Assembly: GCA_002238525.1 (NCBI GenBank)
Contig: MPMN01000029.1
Span: 1 to 36,923 of the forward strand
Source of the DNA: Flavobacteriaceae bacterium bin25
Lineage (GTDB): Bacteria > Bacteroidota > Bacteroidia > Flavobacteriales > Flavobacteriaceae
Reading direction: 5' to 3'
DNA: 36,923 bases
This document shows positions 17,931 to 27,314 of the stretch, piece after piece (within the stretch, counting starts at the first letter, position 1; the number at the start of each line of letters is the position of its first letter). The translations under genes and the position numbers were made by a program. Below the pieces are notes generated by a model. That model had not been told where the DNA came from, did not search any database, and saw only the letters and a list, made by a program, of their open reading frames with translations.

Positions 17931-19871
17931 ATGATATCCATCACCTTTCCTTCAGGGGAGCATAGGAAGTATGAAAATGGAATCACTGCCCATGAAGTAG
18001 CTTATTCTCTGGGGCATAGACTGGGTCAAAGTGTCCTTTCGGCCCGATTTAATGACCGGATTATCGAATTAAGTAACTCCTTAGAAGAAGATGGTAAAAT
18101 TGAATTTTTTACTTGGGAAGATTCTTTAGGTAAAAAAGCATTTTGGCATTCTTCGGCTCATATTTTAGCCCAAGTAATCAAGGAATTTTATCCTGATTGT
18201 AAATTAACAATTGGTCCCCCAATTGAACAGGGATTTTATTACGATGTCGCTTTTCCAGATAAAGTACCTTCAGAAAAAGATTTTAAAAAACTTGAAGTTA
18301 GGTTTATAGAACAGGCACGACAAAAACACTCTTTTCGGATGCGTGAAGTATCCAAGGACTATGCCATAAAATACTACGAGAATGAAAACAATCCATACAA
18401 GGTAGAGTTGATTGAGAATTTACCTGATGGAGAGATAACTTTCTGTGATCATGCTGATTTTACTGATTTATGTCGGGGAGGCCACATACCAAATACAGGA
18501 TATGTCAAAGCAGTAAAACTCTTGAATATTTCTGGAGCATTCTGGCGAGCCGACCAATCTAATGATCAGCTGACTAGAATTTACGGCATTGCTTTTCCAA
18601 AGCAAAAAGATTTAAATGCATATCTGCAGATGGTCCAAGAAGCTAAAAAAAGAGATCACCGTGTTTTGGGAAAACAACTTTCTCTTTTTACTTTTTCCAA
18701 TAGTGTAGGAGCAGGTCTTCCCCTATGGCTTCCTAAAGGTGCCGCCTTGCGAGAGCGTTTAGAAAATTTCATGAGAGAAGCTCAAAAAAGAGCAGGCTAT
18801 CAATTTGTTATTACCCCTCATATTGGAGGAAAAGAACTCTATATGACTTCTGGTCATTTTCAGAAATACGGTTCGGATAATTTTGGTTCGATTAAAACCC
18901 CGGATCAGAAAGAAGAGTTTTTGCTCAAGCCCATGAATTGTCCGCATCACTGTGAAATTTATAAATCTAGACCATGGAGCTACAAGGACTTACCTATCCG
19001 ATATGCTGAATTTGGAACGGTCTATCGTTATGAACAAAGCGGAGAGTTGCATGGTTTGACTCGAGTGCGTGGTTTTACCCAAGATGATGCACATATCTTC
19101 TGCACACCCGAGCAGCTCAATGAAGAATTTAAAAAAGTTATTGATCTTGTGCTTTATGTATTCAAGTCTTTAAATTTTAAAGATTTTACAGCTCAGGTAT
19201 CGGTTAATGACCCCAAAAACCCTGAAAAATATCTTGGAAGTGAAGATCAATGGCAAAAAGCACAAGAAGCTATTATTGATGCCACTAAAGAAAAAGGTCT
19301 TGATTTTACGATAGAAGTTGGTGAAGCAGCTTTTTATGGTCCCAAACTTGATTTTATGGTTAGAGATACTCTTCAAAGAAAGTGGCAACTAGGTACTATT
19401 CAAGTAGATTATAATTTACCCCAACGATTTGATTTGAATTACAAAGGTAAAGATGACAAGCTCCACAGACCGATAATGATTCACCGTGCGCCTTTTGGAA
19501 GTTTAGAACGATTTATTGGTATTTTAATTGAACATACCGCTGGAGAATTTCCCTTATGGCTAGCACCTTACCAAGTACAAGTAATCAATATTGGAGAAAA
19601 ACATAAAAAATATGCACAAAGGGTATTAAATTCCCTTGAAAATTCCGATATTCGCGCCCAAATAGACATGAGAAACGAAACAGTAGGTAAGAAGATTAGA
19701 GATGCCGAACTTGACAAAGTTCCTTATATGCTCATCGTTGGAGACAAAGAAGTTGATTCACAAACAGTTTCAGTTAGAAAGCATAAACAAGGAGATTTGG
19801 GAAATAAAACCCTTGAGGTGTTCATTTCAGAACTTTCAAGTGAAGTGAACAAGGAGATTATCTCCTGTTAG
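17931..19871 (+). CDS. thrS: Threonine-tRNA ligase
   Basis: 646 residues. TGS domain (1-62), then the editing domain with HSSAHILAQVIK and the Cys-containing CDHADFTDLCRGGHI, then the class II catalytic core. The zinc ligands of the family are visible in MNCPHHC, QDDAHIFC and IMIHRAPFGSLERF. Class II motif 2 is RYEQSGELHGLTRVRGFTQD. The C-terminal anticodon-binding domain begins near APYQVQVINIG. Length is normal. It heads the classic thrS-infC-rpmI-rplT cluster, with 26 bases to the proposed infC start. Confidence 0.97.
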   Translation: MISITFPSGEHRKYENGITAHEVAYSLGHRLGQSVLSARFNDRIIELSNSLEEDGKIEFFTWEDSLGKKAFWHSSAHILAQVIKEFYPDCKLTIGPPIEQGFYYDVAFPDKVPSEKDFKKLEVRFIEQARQKHSFRMREVSKDYAIKYYENENNPYKVELIENLPDGEITFCDHADFTDLCRGGHIPNTGYVKAVKLLNISGAFWRADQSNDQLTRIYGIAFPKQKDLNAYLQMVQEAKKRDHRVLGKQLSLFTFSNSVGAGLPLWLPKGAALRERLENFMREAQKRAGYQFVITPHIGGKELYMTSGHFQKYGSDNFGSIKTPDQKEEFLLKPMNCPHHCEIYKSRPWSYKDLPIRYAEFGTVYRYEQSGELHGLTRVRGFTQDDAHIFCTPEQLNEEFKKVIDLVLYVFKSLNFKDFTAQVSVNDPKNPEKYLGSEDQWQKAQEAIIDATKEKGLDFTIEVGEAAFYGPKLDFMVRDTLQRKWQLGTIQVDYNLPQRFDLNYKGKDDKLHRPIMIHRAPFGSLERFIGILIEHTAGEFPLWLAPYQVQVINIGEKHKKYAQRVLNSLENSDIRAQIDMRNETVGKKIRDAELDKVPYMLIVGDKEVDSQTVSVRKHKQGDLGNKTLEVFISELSSEVNKEIISC

Positions 19872-19897
19872 ATATAAGCCATATAAAATGATTAGCC

Positions 19898-20449
19898 ATA
19901 GCAATACGTAGAAGGAGAAGTTACAGACCTGCTCGAATAATTCGAGAGGATCCACACAAGATTAACGAAAAGATAATAGCAGATGAGATCAGACTGGTTG
20001 GGAACAACGTAGAAGTCGGAATTTATTCTATCGGCCGGGCTCTTGAATTGGCAAGAGAAAGGGAATTGGACCTGGTTGAGATTTCGCCACGAGCCAAGCC
20101 TCCAGTTTGTAAATTATTAGACTACAAGAAATTTTTATTTGAACAAAGAAGAAGAGAAAAGGAGATAAAGTCTAAATCCTCAAAGGTTGTTATCAAAGAG
20201 ATTCGGTTCGGACCAAATACGGATGAGCATGATTATGAATTTAAAAAAAAGCACGCGATAAAATTTTTAAGTGAAGGAGCAAAAATCAAAGCTTTTGTTT
20301 TTTTTAAAGGTCGTTCGGTAGTGTTTAAAGATAAAGGACATATACTTTTATTGCGATTGGCTCAGGAATTAGAATATCTCGGTAAAGTGGAGAAAATGCC
20401 CGAATTAGAAGGAAGACGTATGACCATGATCATCACACCAAAAAAATAA
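19898..20449 (+). CDS. infC: Translation initiation factor IF-3, apparently starting at AUA
   Basis: IF-3 binds the 30S subunit and checks start codon and initiator tRNA pairing. The frame contains [41 protein letters not shown], then [20 protein letters not shown], and the C-terminal domain [20 protein letters not shown], all diagnostic. The first standard start in this frame is an internal TTG at 20048, which would remove the N-terminal domain. Upstream there is a TGA at 19889 and no ATG, GTG or TTG in frame. ATA 19898 followed by GCA ATA CGT AGA AGG gives (M)[10 protein letters not shown], the N-terminus known from Bacteroidota IF-3, and 183 residues. infC genes often use AUU, AUA or AUC, which makes them self-regulated. 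Confidence 0.9.
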   Translation: MAIRRRRSYRPARIIREDPHKINEKIIADEIRLVGNNVEVGIYSIGRALELARERELDLVEISPRAKPPVCKLLDYKKFLFEQRRREKEIKSKSSKVVIKEIRFGPNTDEHDYEFKKKHAIKFLSEGAKIKAFVFFKGRSVVFKDKGHILLLRLAQELEYLGKVEKMPELEGRRMTMIITPKK

Positions 20450-20465
20450 TCAAGCATTACTAATC

Positions 20466-20663
20466 ATGCCAAAACAGAAAACAAATTCGAGTGCCAAAAA
20501 GAGATTTAGTCTTACAGGCAGTGGTAAACTTAAGCGTAGGCATTCATTTAAACGTCATTTGTTGACTAAGAAATCAAAAAAACGAAAACTACGACTTACT
20601 CATTCAACCCTGGTACATAAAAGTGATTCGGATAACATCAAAAGACAGTTGGGTTTGAAATAG
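20466..20663 (+). CDS. rpmI: Ribosomal protein bL35
   Basis: 65 residues, very basic, with the family pattern [20 protein letters not shown] followed by [20 protein letters not shown]-like sequence and an end that resembles bL35 ([13 protein letters not shown]-like). It lies 16 bases after infC and 30 before rplT, the usual order. It is a large-subunit protein. Identification is certain. Confidence 0.95.
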   Translation: MPKQKTNSSAKKRFSLTGSGKLKRRHSFKRHLLTKKSKKRKLRLTHSTLVHKSDSDNIKRQLGLK

Positions 20664-20693
20664 TCTTTTCAAAATCATTTAATCATCTAACTA

Positions 20694-21041
20694 ATGCCAA
20701 AATCAAAAAATGCTGTAGCTTCTCGAAAGAGGCGAAAAAAAATTCTCAAATATGCTAAGGGATACTATGGCCGAAGGAAAAATGTGTGGACTGTTGCCAA
20801 AAATGCCGTTGAAAAAGGGTGGACTTATGCCTACAGAGATCGCAGAACAAAAAAACGAAATTTTCGTGCTCTGTGGATAACAAGGATAAATGCCGCCGCC
20901 AGACTCCATGGATTGACATACAGCGATTTTATGCGAAAAGTTGAGGCTTCAAAAATTGAACTTAATCGAAAAGTTCTCGCAGATTTAGCGATGAACCATC
21001 CTGAGGCTTTTGCTGAAATTGTAAAGAAGGTTAACGCCTAA
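20694..21041 (+). CDS. rplT: Ribosomal protein bL20
   Basis: bL20 is needed for early assembly of the large subunit and in some bacteria represses its own operon. The 115-residue protein shows the family's [60 protein letters not shown] and [14 protein letters not shown]. It ends the thrS-infC-rpmI-rplT cluster. I saw no L20-binding mimic in the short gaps upstream. Confidence 0.97.
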   Translation: MPKSKNAVASRKRRKKILKYAKGYYGRRKNVWTVAKNAVEKGWTYAYRDRRTKKRNFRALWITRINAAARLHGLTYSDFMRKVEASKIELNRKVLADLAMNHPEAFAEIVKKVNA

Positions 21042-21119
21042 TCCTTTGATTCAGAATTTTCTACCCATAATTCTAAATTAAGTTAATTCATCCTTTTAAC
21101 CTAATATTTATTTGCTATC

Positions 21120-23648
21120 ATGATGCCTTGTAGCACAGTGAAAACTAAATTTTACTATGTCTTTTTTATATGCTTTGCTTCTGCTATTGTAGGTTGGAGT
21201 CAAGCGAATTCTGGAAAGAGACCCCAACCAAATGGTGAAAATGCTCCGAAAATCACAATAAGCGGACAAATTCTTTCCCAAGAATCTAAAGAACCCCTTC
21301 CTTATGCAACCGTCTTGTTTCGTAACAGCTTATCCCCCAATCGACCCGAAGGAGGTATAACAGATGAAGAAGGATTATTCCAAGTCGAAATTATACCCGG
21401 AAGCTACCTCATAGAAATAGAGTACATTGGTTTTGAAAACTTTGTAATAGAAGAAAAGCAGTATACCGAAACAGCTGATTTAGGAATTATCGAATTATCA
21501 CTTAATTCAAGCGAATTAGACCAGGTAGAATTGGTTGGTGAGCGAACAACTGTGGAAATTAAGCTGGATCGGAAAATATATAATGTTGGGAAAGACATAA
21601 CAGTACGTGGTGGTAGTGTTTCGGATGTTTTGGATAATGTCCCTTCAGTAAGTGTTGATGTAGAGGGAAATGTATCTTTAAGGGGAAATGATAATGTACG
21701 TATATTAATCAATGGAAAGCCTTCGGGACTTGTTGGCATTTCAGGCCCTCAGGGACTTCGTTCTCTTCCGGCGGAATCTATTGAGCAAGTTGAGGTAATC
21801 ACTTCGCCTTCTGCTCGATATACTGCTGAAGGTACAGCAGGGATATTGAATATCATTCTAAGAAAAGAAAAACTGTATGGAATCAACGGTACTGCAATTG
21901 GGAGTGTTGGATTACCAAGTGTTCAAAGCGGGTCAATTACTTTGAACTGGCGATCGGAAAAGTTCAACATTTTCACTACTAACTCTTACAACAATAGTGA
22001 AAATAGTGGTTATTTTTCAAATAACAACACTTATTATAATGGTGATGCACCAGATACATATCTCTCTGAGTTAAGACGAGCAAATAGGACGGGCCAAAGC
22101 TTCTTCACCACCCTCGGTGTAGAATATTTCTTTGATGAAAAAACCTCATTGACCTTAAGTGGTTTTTATCGAGACGCAAATGATGAAGACGAAACGCCAA
22201 ATGATATTAGAGAGTTTGACAATGACAGAACCTTAGTCAGTGAAACAGAAAGATTAGAAATCGAGAGAGAAGATGACATCTCCAAACAAATCAATCTCAA
22301 TTTCTTCAAAGACTATGATCAAAGAGACCATAGACTTACTGCTAGTATTCAATATGAAGAAAGTGTAGAAAATGAATATGCTGATATCACCAACAAAACC
22401 ATATTCCCATCCGCTAGTTCTCAGTTGAGAGAGGATACTGTAACAGAAGAAAGCGAACGCGAGTTATTGATTCAAACTGATTATGTAAGGCCATACGAAA
22501 ATGGAAATCAATTTGAAATTGGTTTTCAGGGTGACTATCAAAATCAATTGATTGACTATGTCGTGAACATTGAAGAGGTAAAAAATACAGACCTATCCAA
22601 CTTACTTGAATATAAAGAGAATATCACTGCCGCCTACTCTCAATATGGTATTCAATTGAATAAATTCGGCATATTGATGGGGCTTCGCATGGAACATTCG
22701 GATATTACCATCAATCAACGCACGACCAATGATATTAATTACAAAAAGTACACAGATTTTTTTCCAACCCTTAATTTTTCTTTGGAAGTGAGTGAACAGA
22801 GTTCCTATCAATTGGGTTATAGTCGTAGAATACGTCGTCCACGTTCTCGTTATATTAACCCTTTTCCTTCAAGATCGAGTGTCACAAACATTTTTCAAGG
22901 TAATCCAGATTTAGACCCTACTTATTCAAATTCTTTTGATTTGGGTTATTTGAAAAGGTGGGATAAGATTACTTTTAATACCTCTGTATATTACTCAAAA
23001 GCCACCAATAATTTTACTTTCATCAACGAGGATACGGGTACTCGAGTTGTTGTTAGTGGAGATCCTAATGACCCAATTAGTACAGTAACTGAGGTTCCTG
23101 TACTTAGGCGTACTCCTGTTAATTTAACCTCAAATACTCGATGGGGGACAGAATTTACCATTTCTTGGTTTCCAAAAAGTGATTATCGTTTCAACGGGAA
23201 TTTCAATTTATTTAGTTCTTCCACTAGTGGTTCATACAATGATATCACCTATGATGCGTCGAATCTCAGTTGGTTTGCTCGATTGAACGCTAATATTAAA
23301 CTACCTCTTGATATTGATTTACAGCTTCGTGGGTTTTATTTTGGACCGTCGGAGGATGCCCTCAATAAGAGGAGAGGATCCTTTTTCTCTTCTGGTGCTT
23401 TAAATAAGAGAATCTTTAATAACAAGGGGACGATTTCTTTTAGGATTTCTGATATTTTTAATACTTCAAAGAGATATATCGAAACTTTTGCACCAACATT
23501 TTATAGTGAAACTGAGATTCAATGGAGAGAGCCCACTTATGTATTGTCTCTAAGTTATGTATTTAATGAGCGTAGGGATGACCGTAGAAGGCGTCAGGAA
23601 GGAAACGGAGATGATGGAGGCTTCCAGGATGGCGGATTTGATTTTTAA
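21120..23648 (+). CDS. TonB-receptor-like outer membrane barrel protein with CarboxypepD_reg domain
   Basis: 842 residues. A signal peptide of about 30 residues ends near VGWSQA. A carboxypeptidase-regulatory-like domain (about 45-125) reads ITISGQILSQESKEPLPYAT and VEIIPGSYLIEIEYIGFENF. A plug domain follows (about 155-245), with SVSVDVEGNVSLRGNDNVRI, LINGKPSG and SIEQVEVITSPSARYTAEGT. The rest is an outer membrane beta-barrel of the OMP_b-brl_3 type common in Bacteroidota. After the last strand (YVLSLSYVFNE) there is an unusual charged, Gly-rich tail ending GGFDF. No SusD partner or TonB box was identified, so the cargo is unknown. It stands alone between rplT and lipoprotein B. Confidence 0.88.
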   Translation: MMPCSTVKTKFYYVFFICFASAIVGWSQANSGKRPQPNGENAPKITISGQILSQESKEPLPYATVLFRNSLSPNRPEGGITDEEGLFQVEIIPGSYLIEIEYIGFENFVIEEKQYTETADLGIIELSLNSSELDQVELVGERTTVEIKLDRKIYNVGKDITVRGGSVSDVLDNVPSVSVDVEGNVSLRGNDNVRILINGKPSGLVGISGPQGLRSLPAESIEQVEVITSPSARYTAEGTAGILNIILRKEKLYGINGTAIGSVGLPSVQSGSITLNWRSEKFNIFTTNSYNNSENSGYFSNNNTYYNGDAPDTYLSELRRANRTGQSFFTTLGVEYFFDEKTSLTLSGFYRDANDEDETPNDIREFDNDRTLVSETERLEIEREDDISKQINLNFFKDYDQRDHRLTASIQYEESVENEYADITNKTIFPSASSQLREDTVTEESERELLIQTDYVRPYENGNQFEIGFQGDYQNQLIDYVVNIEEVKNTDLSNLLEYKENITAAYSQYGIQLNKFGILMGLRMEHSDITINQRTTNDINYKKYTDFFPTLNFSLEVSEQSSYQLGYSRRIRRPRSRYINPFPSRSSVTNIFQGNPDLDPTYSNSFDLGYLKRWDKITFNTSVYYSKATNNFTFINEDTGTRVVVSGDPNDPISTVTEVPVLRRTPVNLTSNTRWGTEFTISWFPKSDYRFNGNFNLFSSSTSGSYNDITYDASNLSWFARLNANIKLPLDIDLQLRGFYFGPSEDALNKRRGSFFSSGALNKRIFNNKGTISFRISDIFNTSKRYIETFAPTFYSETEIQWREPTYVLSLSYVFNERRDDRRRRQEGNGDDGGFQDGGFDF

Positions 23649-24161
23649 TATCCTAACTAATTTACTCATAAACTTAATCCCGGTGGCTTAACACTTTAAG
23701 GCTGCAGAATAAATAGTTCCAATAATTATCCCGTAAGCAAAGCGGTTTTTGTGAAAATAGAAATTAAGTGGGCCTAAGAGCATTTGATTTTATGTTACGG
23801 CTCTTCCGTTCATATGCATAATCAACTTTTTGAAGTCATTTTTTGTATGTAGATTCACACCTCTGTACACTTTTTTCTTACTTCTTATTCATCCTAGAAT
23901 CAACATATAATCCTAATAGGCTTATTTTTCAGTGCAGCTTTATATACCGGTAATTTACTCTGAGTTACACCTATACCGGAGATTATTTCAAATTATATGC
24001 TAAGTAAAATTTGCCGATGATAAGCATTTAAGAACCATTTTTATCTAGTGATTTATCATTAAAACACTATACAATACATTGAAGGTCAGTTCTATTTTTA
24101 AATGCTTCTTGTTAGTTTATAAATTCTTTTTTTCAACATAGTTGAGGGTTGCTCACAGACA
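23649..24161. other. Intergenic region between convergent barrel gene and lipoprotein B
   Basis: About 510 AT-rich bases. I saw no ORF with recognisable similarity, no RNA gene and no strong terminator hairpin. Confidence 0.4.
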
Positions 24162-27100
24162 TTAATTATGAAAGCATTGAATCTCTTGAAGTAAGCTTGA
24201 TGGGTCTAAATCATAGGTTTCAAAGCCGCATTTCAGGTTGTTCTGTCCTTTACCAGAGAAGAGGTCGCTTACTGCTCTGAACCAATCCCTATTGCTATCA
24301 AGGGATTTGTAATACCAAAATATGCCATTATTGCTTGAATCAGTTCTGGAACCATACATTATATGGGAATCACTCGGAACATGATCTAAGCCCAATATAG
24401 CGTGTCCAAACTCATGCCAAATAACATCTATATCAGGTCTAATTTGAGGGTGTGATTTATTACGTGCTAGGTCTTTCCAAAATGTTGAGGATAATCTTAC
24501 AATTGGAGGATCTACTGTACAAAGGAATGCAGAAGCTGCTGATTTTCTACCAGTATTATCACCAAACTTATAACCATCTGTTTTTATATTTAGATCTCCT
24601 TCGTACCCGTGTCTTCTTGCGTCTCTTATAAATGCTATTAAATAGGATTCAGCGTCTCCATAAGTAATCTGTTTATAAATGGGATCATTATTATAATTCG
24701 TGCCATATGTTGTGATCACACTTTCAGATAAGACAGTATTTATATTTAATGGTGTAAAGATTGCATGAGCTTTACAATCTTTTATCCCCCTGATGGTTAA
24801 CAGTTTTTTAGATAACTCCTCATCACTATAATCACCACAGTCTGTTTCCCATTTGCTAAATGTATATCGATTAGAATGGGGAGTGGCAACTAAATAACGT
24901 TTTTGATTTTGCGGTAATTTGAAAGAGTCGCCAAAAACATTGTTTACTTTTCCGCCTACAGTAGTTGAAAAATCTACATTATATTTTACTGAATTCAGAT
25001 TAACAATTGTATTTGTAGGTTGATTAGTGGTAGGTTGTTGAATCACTGTAGGTTGATTAGTGGTAGGTTGTTGAATCACTGTAGGTTGATTAGTGGTAGG
25101 TTGTTGAATCACTGTAGGTTCCACTCCACTTGTCTGGTCATCTTCGGAAGATTCCTCAGATTCAACTATAAACCTGAAATCAGCTTTTAAATGACAATCT
25201 CCTTCTACTTTGAAAGTAGCAATGGAATAAGTGAAGTCTAAGTTATCTGGGCATCCATCTCCGCTTTTTGTCCACCGCTCAAAGATATAATCATTATCTG
25301 GTTTAGCTTCTACCTCAAAATACTCTCCATAAGGAACTTCATCTTGTTCTTTATTGACACTACCTCCAGCTTCAGCCTCAATGGTCATGGTGTACAAAAT
25401 TTTTGTAAATACCGCCTTTATTTCACAATCTTTAGTGACTGTAAAAGAAATGGTTGTCTGATCTGCATCGAATTTACCACAGTTTCCTTCCCAATTCTTT
25501 AACTCATTATGGCTATCAGCGGTGGCTGTGATGGTCACCTTTTCACCTTCATTCACTGTCAAGGCATCTGTTATTTTTCCTCCATCACTTGATGTGGTGA
25601 GGATTCTGAGGGGTGCCTTAATAAATACCGCTCGCAAATTGCAATCCCCTTTAACATTGAATTTCAATTCAGGATTTGTGGCATCAGATATGGTAGGACA
25701 ATCAATGTTCTCTGCTAACTCCCACCTATCAAACACATAACCATCATCGGGTTTTGCCGTCAGAGAAACCTCCTGACCATATTCCTTACCTAACTCCCTT
25801 TGGCTTACTTTGCCACCCTCGGATGATGAAGCGGTAATCGTAAATACTATCCTTTTAAAGGATGCATCCAGCTGACAATCACCCTCAACAATAAATGCAA
25901 CATTGGGGCTGGTCGAATCCAAAAGGGTTGGACAATCGTCTCCTGTTGTGACCCATTGAGCAAAAGAATACCCTTGGCCTGGTTCAGCAGTCAACTTTAC
26001 CTCTTGACCATAAGTCTTATTCAACACAGTATCACTCACATTTCCACCCTCTGATGGTTTAGCAGTTATGGTATACTGCACTTTTTCAAATACCGCTTTG
26101 ATTTCACAATTTTTAGTTACATCGAAAGATATGGTTGTACTTCGGGAATTAAACTCTCCACATGTTCCTTCCCAACTTTTAAATACAAAATGGTCATTGG
26201 CTGTGGCACTAATCTGAACCTTCTCACCATGTTCTACAGTTGGAGATGGTGGAGTGATGGTTATTCGCCCATTCTCGTTTTCTTCTATGGTAATGGTCAT
26301 AAGTGCTTTGGTAAATACCGCTACCAAACTACAATTACCCTCAACTGAAAACTCAGCTTCTACATCTAAAGAACCCGCAAGTGTAGGACAATCTTCACTC
26401 GTCCATCGACTAAATTGATAACCCTCTTCAGGTATTGCTGTCAAAGCAGCCGCTTCACCATATACTATAGATAATTCCTCATCGCTCACACTTCCCCCAT
26501 CAGAGGATGTAGCGGTGATGGTATAGCTTATCTTTTCAAAAACTGCTGAAATCGTGCAATCAGATACTAAAATAATTGTAATGGTAGATTCATCTGTACC
26601 ATACTCTCCACAACTTCCACTCCACCCCTTAAAGGCATAATGTTCATCTGCGATGGCAGTAATCTTTACCTCATCCCCATGTTCAACAGTTTCAGATGGA
26701 GTAATGCTTATTTCCCCGTTCTGATGCTCTTCTATCGTAATAGTACGAGGGGCCTTTGTAAATACCGCTTCTAGACTACAATTACCTTCAACAGTGAAAG
26801 TCACTTTGTTTTTGACGAATATAAGGTCAGGACATTCACTACCCTCGGCTAATGTCCATTCACTTAACTGATACCCTTCATCAGGATCAGCAATAAAAGA
26901 GGCTATCTGTCCTTGTTCTCTTCGTAACTCACCTTCGCTTATACTACCCCCCCCCTTTGAGTTGGCTGTAATAGTGTAGATTATCTTTTCAAACTCAGCT
27001 CGAATCTGACAATTCTTGGAAGCGGAAATGGTGATTTCTGAATTATCTGGGCTAAAACTACCACAGTCGCCTGTCCACTCCTTGAATTGATAGTTTTTTT

Positions 27101-27314
27101 GGGCGGTGGCAATAATTGTCGCCGACTGACCAGCATCAATACTTTGACTATCAGTTATTGAACCACCTACTCCGGCTGATGTGGCAATGGTGAATTTTGG
27201 TGCTATTGGTTCAAAAGGCACCTCAGGAACAACTTCTGGGGCATTGCATGAAAACAATAAAAGAAGTACTAAAACAAAAGCAAATAAAGAATATCTGTAG
27301 TTTTGGAATATCAT
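24162..27314 (-). CDS. Large lipoprotein B: InlB-like repeats plus C-terminal zinc metallopeptidase head
   Basis: 1050 residues. The signal peptide ends in the lipobox LFSC (Cys23), as in lipoprotein A. Nine InlB-like repeats start near 40, 112, 190, 262, 339, 413, 491, 569 and 640, at almost the same residues and in the same type order as in lipoprotein A; each has one Cys pair. Then come a linker of three TVIQQPTTNQP units (about 734-766), a tenth repeat (about 775-855) and a metallopeptidase-like domain. Its zinc motif is HEFGHAILGLDH (His967, Glu968, His971, His978), followed by a Met-turn-like IMYGS. The third His is one residue later than in the metzincin HExxHxxGxxH. A G9 run encodes Gly121-123. 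It is probably a surface-anchored protease on a rod. The substrate is unknown; catalytic activity is inferred. Confidence 0.86.
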   Translation of the reverse strand: MIFQNYRYSLFAFVLVLLLLFSCNAPEVVPEVPFEPIAPKFTIATSAGVGGSITDSQSIDAGQSATIIATAQKNYQFKEWTGDCGSFSPDNSEITISASKNCQIRAEFEKIIYTITANSKGGGSISEGELRREQGQIASFIADPDEGYQLSEWTLAEGSECPDLIFVKNKVTFTVEGNCSLEAVFTKAPRTITIEEHQNGEISITPSETVEHGDEVKITAIADEHYAFKGWSGSCGEYGTDESTITIILVSDCTISAVFEKISYTITATSSDGGSVSDEELSIVYGEAAALTAIPEEGYQFSRWTSEDCPTLAGSLDVEAEFSVEGNCSLVAVFTKALMTITIEENENGRITITPPSPTVEHGEKVQISATANDHFVFKSWEGTCGEFNSRSTTISFDVTKNCEIKAVFEKVQYTITAKPSEGGNVSDTVLNKTYGQEVKLTAEPGQGYSFAQWVTTGDDCPTLLDSTSPNVAFIVEGDCQLDASFKRIVFTITASSSEGGKVSQRELGKEYGQEVSLTAKPDDGYVFDRWELAENIDCPTISDATNPELKFNVKGDCNLRAVFIKAPLRILTTSSDGGKITDALTVNEGEKVTITATADSHNELKNWEGNCGKFDADQTTISFTVTKDCEIKAVFTKILYTMTIEAEAGGSVNKEQDEVPYGEYFEVEAKPDNDYIFERWTKSGDGCPDNLDFTYSIATFKVEGDCHLKADFRFIVESEESSEDDQTSGVEPTVIQQPTTNQPTVIQQPTTNQPTVIQQPTTNQPTNTIVNLNSVKYNVDFSTTVGGKVNNVFGDSFKLPQNQKRYLVATPHSNRYTFSKWETDCGDYSDEELSKKLLTIRGIKDCKAHAIFTPLNINTVLSESVITTYGTNYNNDPIYKQITYGDAESYLIAFIRDARRHGYEGDLNIKTDGYKFGDNTGRKSAASAFLCTVDPPIVRLSSTFWKDLARNKSHPQIRPDIDVIWHEFGHAILGLDHVPSDSHIMYGSRTDSSNNGIFWYYKSLDSNRDWFRAVSDLFSGKGQNNLKCGFETYDLDPSSLLQEIQCFHN
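25018..25116 (-). repeat. Perfect 3 x 33-bp tandem repeat in lipoprotein B linker
   Basis: Three identical 33-base units (25018-25050, 25051-25083, 25084-25116) encode TVIQQPTTNQP three times. The identity at all bases indicates recent expansion. Gain or loss of a unit keeps the frame and would change only linker length. Confidence 0.93.
26947..26955 (-). repeat. G9 homopolymer in the lipoprotein B coding region
   Basis: Nine G on the coding strand encode Gly121-Gly123 in the second repeat (SKGGGS), where sister repeats have SSDGGS. A change of one base would shift the frame and remove most of the protein. Confidence 0.8.

Noticed and set aside
18896-18911. AAAACCCCGGATC in thrS, resembling the hairpin element
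   Set aside because: No loop and no paired stem; it simply encodes the conserved-region residues KTPDQ.
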